From NCBI GenBank assembly GCA_937896265.1, contig CALBMD010000266.1, positions 1 to 16,842 of the forward strand: a DNA stretch of 16,842 nucleotides, read 5' to 3'. Below, piece by piece: positions 14,835-16,842 of this stretch. Made by a program: the position numbers and the translations under genes. Under the pieces are notes generated by a model, which made no database searches, was not told the origin of the DNA, and worked only from the letters and a program-made list of their open reading frames with translations. Within the stretch, counting starts at the first letter, position 1. The number at the start of each line of letters is the position of its first letter. This stretch comes from an uncultured Pseudomonadota bacterium (GTDB lineage: Bacteria; Bdellovibrionota_B; Oligoflexia; Oligoflexales; Bog-1112).

Positions 14835-16371
14835 AAAACTCTCTTTTAATAGTAAAAATAAACATTGTCCGCCTCTCCTTCTCATTTGATTCCCACCAGA
14901 TAGCTCCTCCATGTTCATTTATTATTTTCTTGCATATCGAGAGCCCAAGACCAAAGCCATTTTTTCTAAGTGAAACAAAAGGTTCAAATATTGGCGTATC
15001 CTTGGGAATAAAAGATCCTGTGTTCTGGATAACAACAGCTATCTCTTTTTCAGAGTGAGCTAGTGTCTTAATCAAGATTTCTCCTGGTTTATCCATGCAG
15101 CTTAGAGCGTTTGAAAGAATATTTATAAAGACACGAATGATCTTTAATTCTTCAACTATCACCTTCAATTTTTCATCTACTTGATTTAAGATATCTACAT
15201 CAATAAGCTGCTTTTCATCTAATGCTTTTATCGCGTTGTTAATTAAAGAATAAAGCAATGTTGGGGCCGCCTGAAGCGTCTCGCTGCGATTTAGCTGAAG
15301 AATATCTTTCACCAAAGCTTCAATCGATGCAATATGAAGCAATATTTCTGGTCGAAATTTATTAAGCATGACAATAGCAGCTTCTCTATTTGAAGGGTTA
15401 TCGCCACTCAGTCTTGCTAGTAGAATAGATACCTTTGCTAAAGGAGTGCGGACTTCGTGGGCCAAAATCTTTATACCGCTTTCAAAATGATTAAGTCGAA
15501 AAACAGCCGAATCAATTTTAGCTATTTCATGAAAGACTGATTGGTTATGTGGCTCTATTTCCTGGTTTGAACCAATATTGTTAGAGATTTTCTTTAGAGG
15601 CGTTAATAATTCTCTTTTAACTATATAGAGCACAAGAAACCGAATCAGCAAGCAATAAATAATAAATATTATCGTTACACTAAGATGATAAGTATCAAAA
15701 TATGGCGACATTTCATGATGTTTGACATCATAATAAATCCGAGGAAAAGTTACTCGATTTTTCTTAAATAGATCCAACCCATCAGCTATAAAAAGCTGGC
15801 GTCGTCCTTCTAAACTTAGCTCAAGTTTTGGAATGCGAGATAATAACTTTGCTTCCAATATACTTTTATCGATACAAAGATTTAAAATGCCATAACTCTC
15901 ACCATACTCTTGATTAAACCTATCACCAATAAAATCTAATTCTATCATCATCAAATCGATGCAATTGATAAAGTTTTTTGAATAGATTGGTATATTTTTA
16001 CGATCAACAAGTTGCATCCCAGAAACTTCCTGTGGTAGCTGAAAAAGAACTGTCTCAAAAACCGCTGTAAGACTTTGCCTGGTGGAGCTCCCTGAGCGCA
16101 AAAAAATTAGCACCTGAGGTTCTTCAATAATTCGAATAACATCTGATAGAAAATCTTGCCGAAACCTAATTACTTCATCTGTCACTTCGAGGAAGGAAAT
16201 TTCTTCTTCCATAGCTGACATTCTATTTTGAATTTGATCAAAGAGAAGATATAAACCTCCTAAGACCAAGATAGAGCAGAAGGCGACGATACCCGTAATC
16301 TGATTAACAATAGAATTAATCGACGATCGATTTTTAAGAAAAGATAGACTTATTTTCTTAGACTCTGCCAT
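14821..16371 (-). CDS. Membrane-bound sensor histidine kinase
   Basis: The 516-residue protein has a first membrane helix at about 24-45 and a second at about 229-250, enclosing a periplasmic sensor domain of roughly 180 residues with no PAS or Cache motif I can name. The cytoplasmic part has a HisKA region with the phospho-acceptor His305 in ILAHEVRTPLAKVSILLARL. A HATPase_c domain follows, with an N-box INILSNALSCMD (Asn421), a G1-like VIQNTGSFIP (about 447-456) in which Asn replaces the usual Asp, an F-box-like IFEPFVSL and a G2 box GFGLGLSICKKIINEHGG. The ATG at 16371 has AAAGG five bases upstream; a TTG at 16395 would add eight residues. It overlaps the upstream solute-binding gene by 22 bp and the methyltransferase by 14 bp. 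No response regulator is encoded nearby in the window. Confidence 0.9.
   Translation of the reverse strand: MAESKKISLSFLKNRSSINSIVNQITGIVAFCSILVLGGLYLLFDQIQNRMSAMEEEISFLEVTDEVIRFRQDFLSDVIRIIEEPQVLIFLRSGSSTRQSLTAVFETVLFQLPQEVSGMQLVDRKNIPIYSKNFINCIDLMMIELDFIGDRFNQEYGESYGILNLCIDKSILEAKLLSRIPKLELSLEGRRQLFIADGLDLFKKNRVTFPRIYYDVKHHEMSPYFDTYHLSVTIIFIIYCLLIRFLVLYIVKRELLTPLKKISNNIGSNQEIEPHNQSVFHEIAKIDSAVFRLNHFESGIKILAHEVRTPLAKVSILLARLSGDNPSNREAAIVMLNKFRPEILLHIASIEALVKDILQLNRSETLQAAPTLLYSLINNAIKALDEKQLIDVDILNQVDEKLKVIVEELKIIRVFINILSNALSCMDKPGEILIKTLAHSEKEIAVVIQNTGSFIPKDTPIFEPFVSLRKNGFGLGLSICKKIINEHGGAIWWESNEKERRTMFIFTIKREFYVVL
14839..14845 (-). promoter_or_regulatory. Shine-Dalgarno-like sequence for the methyltransferase start
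   Basis: The minus strand reads AAGAGAG, four bases before ATG 14834 and inside the end of the kinase gene. It supports the start that includes the signal peptide. Confidence 0.45.
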
Positions 16372-16842
16372 GTCTGCCTTTTTATAAGCTGCCAAGTAGA
16401 ATCAATTCTGAAAGCCTCATCTTTGTTCATTCTTTCTAGCCAATTCAAACGGTCGATTTTATTAAAAAACTCATTTTCATTTTTACAAAAGAGATTATTT
16501 GCTTCTCTAGCATCACAGTTTGGCCCATACGGGCTAAAATAAAATGTATTTCTAGTTATTTCAGAAACGTTCTCTCGACTAGAAAGTTCTAAAAAAACAC
16601 AGCGAGAAAAAATGCTATCTTTTCGAAGAGTAATTAAGTCACTAGAAACGTGCGATAGCTTGTTATGTACTAAATATCTAAGTTTGTCATTTTTGTTCTG
16701 TTCTATTGCTTCCAATGCTTCTCCTGACCAAAGATAAGCAAAAGCAAAATCTTCTCTTTTAGAGAGATGCGCTATCCGGTTAGTGGGCAACAATTTTACA
16801 TTCTTCTTTAGATTATTAAATCGTTCTAAACTAGGATTACCA
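16350..16842 (-). CDS. Periplasmic solute-binding-protein-like (PotD type), C-terminal part, partial
   Basis: The frame is open from the right window edge to a stop at 16350, giving 163 visible residues; the N-terminus lies outside. A TTG at 16793 is in frame but the sequence continues upstream of it without a stop, so it is probably not the start. The segment FAYLWSGEALEAIEQN followed by a charged stretch resembles the hinge-proximal 'LxWxGxAxxA' region of PotD/PotF-type polyamine-binding proteins. The end, DEAFRIDSTWQLIKRQTWQS, resembles the closing helices of that family. The match is by eye and modest. Its coupling to a histidine kinase gene (22 bp overlap) suggests a ligand-binding protein that signals through the kinase, rather than a transport component; no permease or ATPase gene is seen. 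Only the C-terminal part can be judged. Confidence 0.55.
   Translation of the reverse strand, partial: GNPSLERFNNLKKNVKLLPTNRIAHLSKREDFAFAYLWSGEALEAIEQNKNDKLRYLVHNKLSHVSSDLITLRKDSIFSRCVFLELSSRENVSEITRNTFYFSPYGPNCDAREANNLFCKNENEFFNKIDRLNWLERMNKDEAFRIDSTWQLIKRQTWQSLRK
16377..16381 (-). promoter_or_regulatory. Shine-Dalgarno sequence for the histidine kinase (ATG 16371)
   Basis: The minus strand reads AAAGG, five bases before ATG 16371, within the end of the upstream gene. It decides against the TTG at 16395. Confidence 0.6.

Noticed and set aside
14835..14918. Upstream start for the methyltransferase at 14918
   Set aside because: It would put 28 extra residues before a clear signal peptide and lie wholly inside the kinase gene; the ATG at 14834 has a ribosome binding site and normal overlap.
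1..16842. CRISPR arrays, tRNA/rRNA genes, insertion sequences, attachment sites
   Set aside because: I looked for regularly spaced repeats, cloverleaf-like segments and transposase or integrase motifs on both strands and saw none.

Overview
The window is bacterial chromosome, densely packed with genes on both strands, and almost certainly Gram-negative: it encodes a LolC/LolE-type lipoprotein-release permease, a SPOR-domain membrane protein, a predicted lipoprotein and several exported proteins. G+C is moderate on the left and clearly lower on the right. Many starts are GTG or TTG and are fixed by good Shine-Dalgarno sequences. The two EF-hand-like loops in the small lipoprotein recall Bdellovibrionota/myxobacterial lipoproteins, and the exported DUF2608-like HAD protein recalls Legionella/Chlamydiae-type bacteria. 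Neither is enough to name a taxon. I see no tRNA, rRNA, CRISPR array, transposase or phage gene.

Layout. 1-2073 (minus): ruvC, followed by an overlapping, unrecognised helical protein that runs off the left edge. 2268-3527 (plus): a LolC/E-like permease. 3535-7930 (minus): a probable operon transcribed as compact UvrA-like ATPase, panB, dnaJ. 7998-8417 (plus): a short membrane protein with a SPOR domain, whose 3' end overlaps a convergent EF-hand lipoprotein gene (8371-8775, minus). 8932-10734 (plus): lepA. 10746-12761 (minus): an LTA-synthase/sulfatase-type membrane enzyme. 12762-13023: AT-rich intergenic DNA with inverted repeats. 13024-13815 (plus): an exported HAD-like (DUF2608-type) protein. 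13821 to the right edge (minus): a three-gene overlapping cluster in the order solute-binding-protein fragment, membrane sensor histidine kinase, methyltransferase with a signal peptide.

Housekeeping functions (recombination, chaperone, pantothenate synthesis, translation, lipoprotein export) fill the left two thirds. The right third is more AT-rich and envelope- or secretion-oriented. The least explained parts are the solute-binding protein/kinase/exported methyltransferase cluster, which has no response regulator in view, and the shortened, motif-diverged UvrA-like protein. No complete novel system can be proven from the sequence alone; these two are the best candidates.
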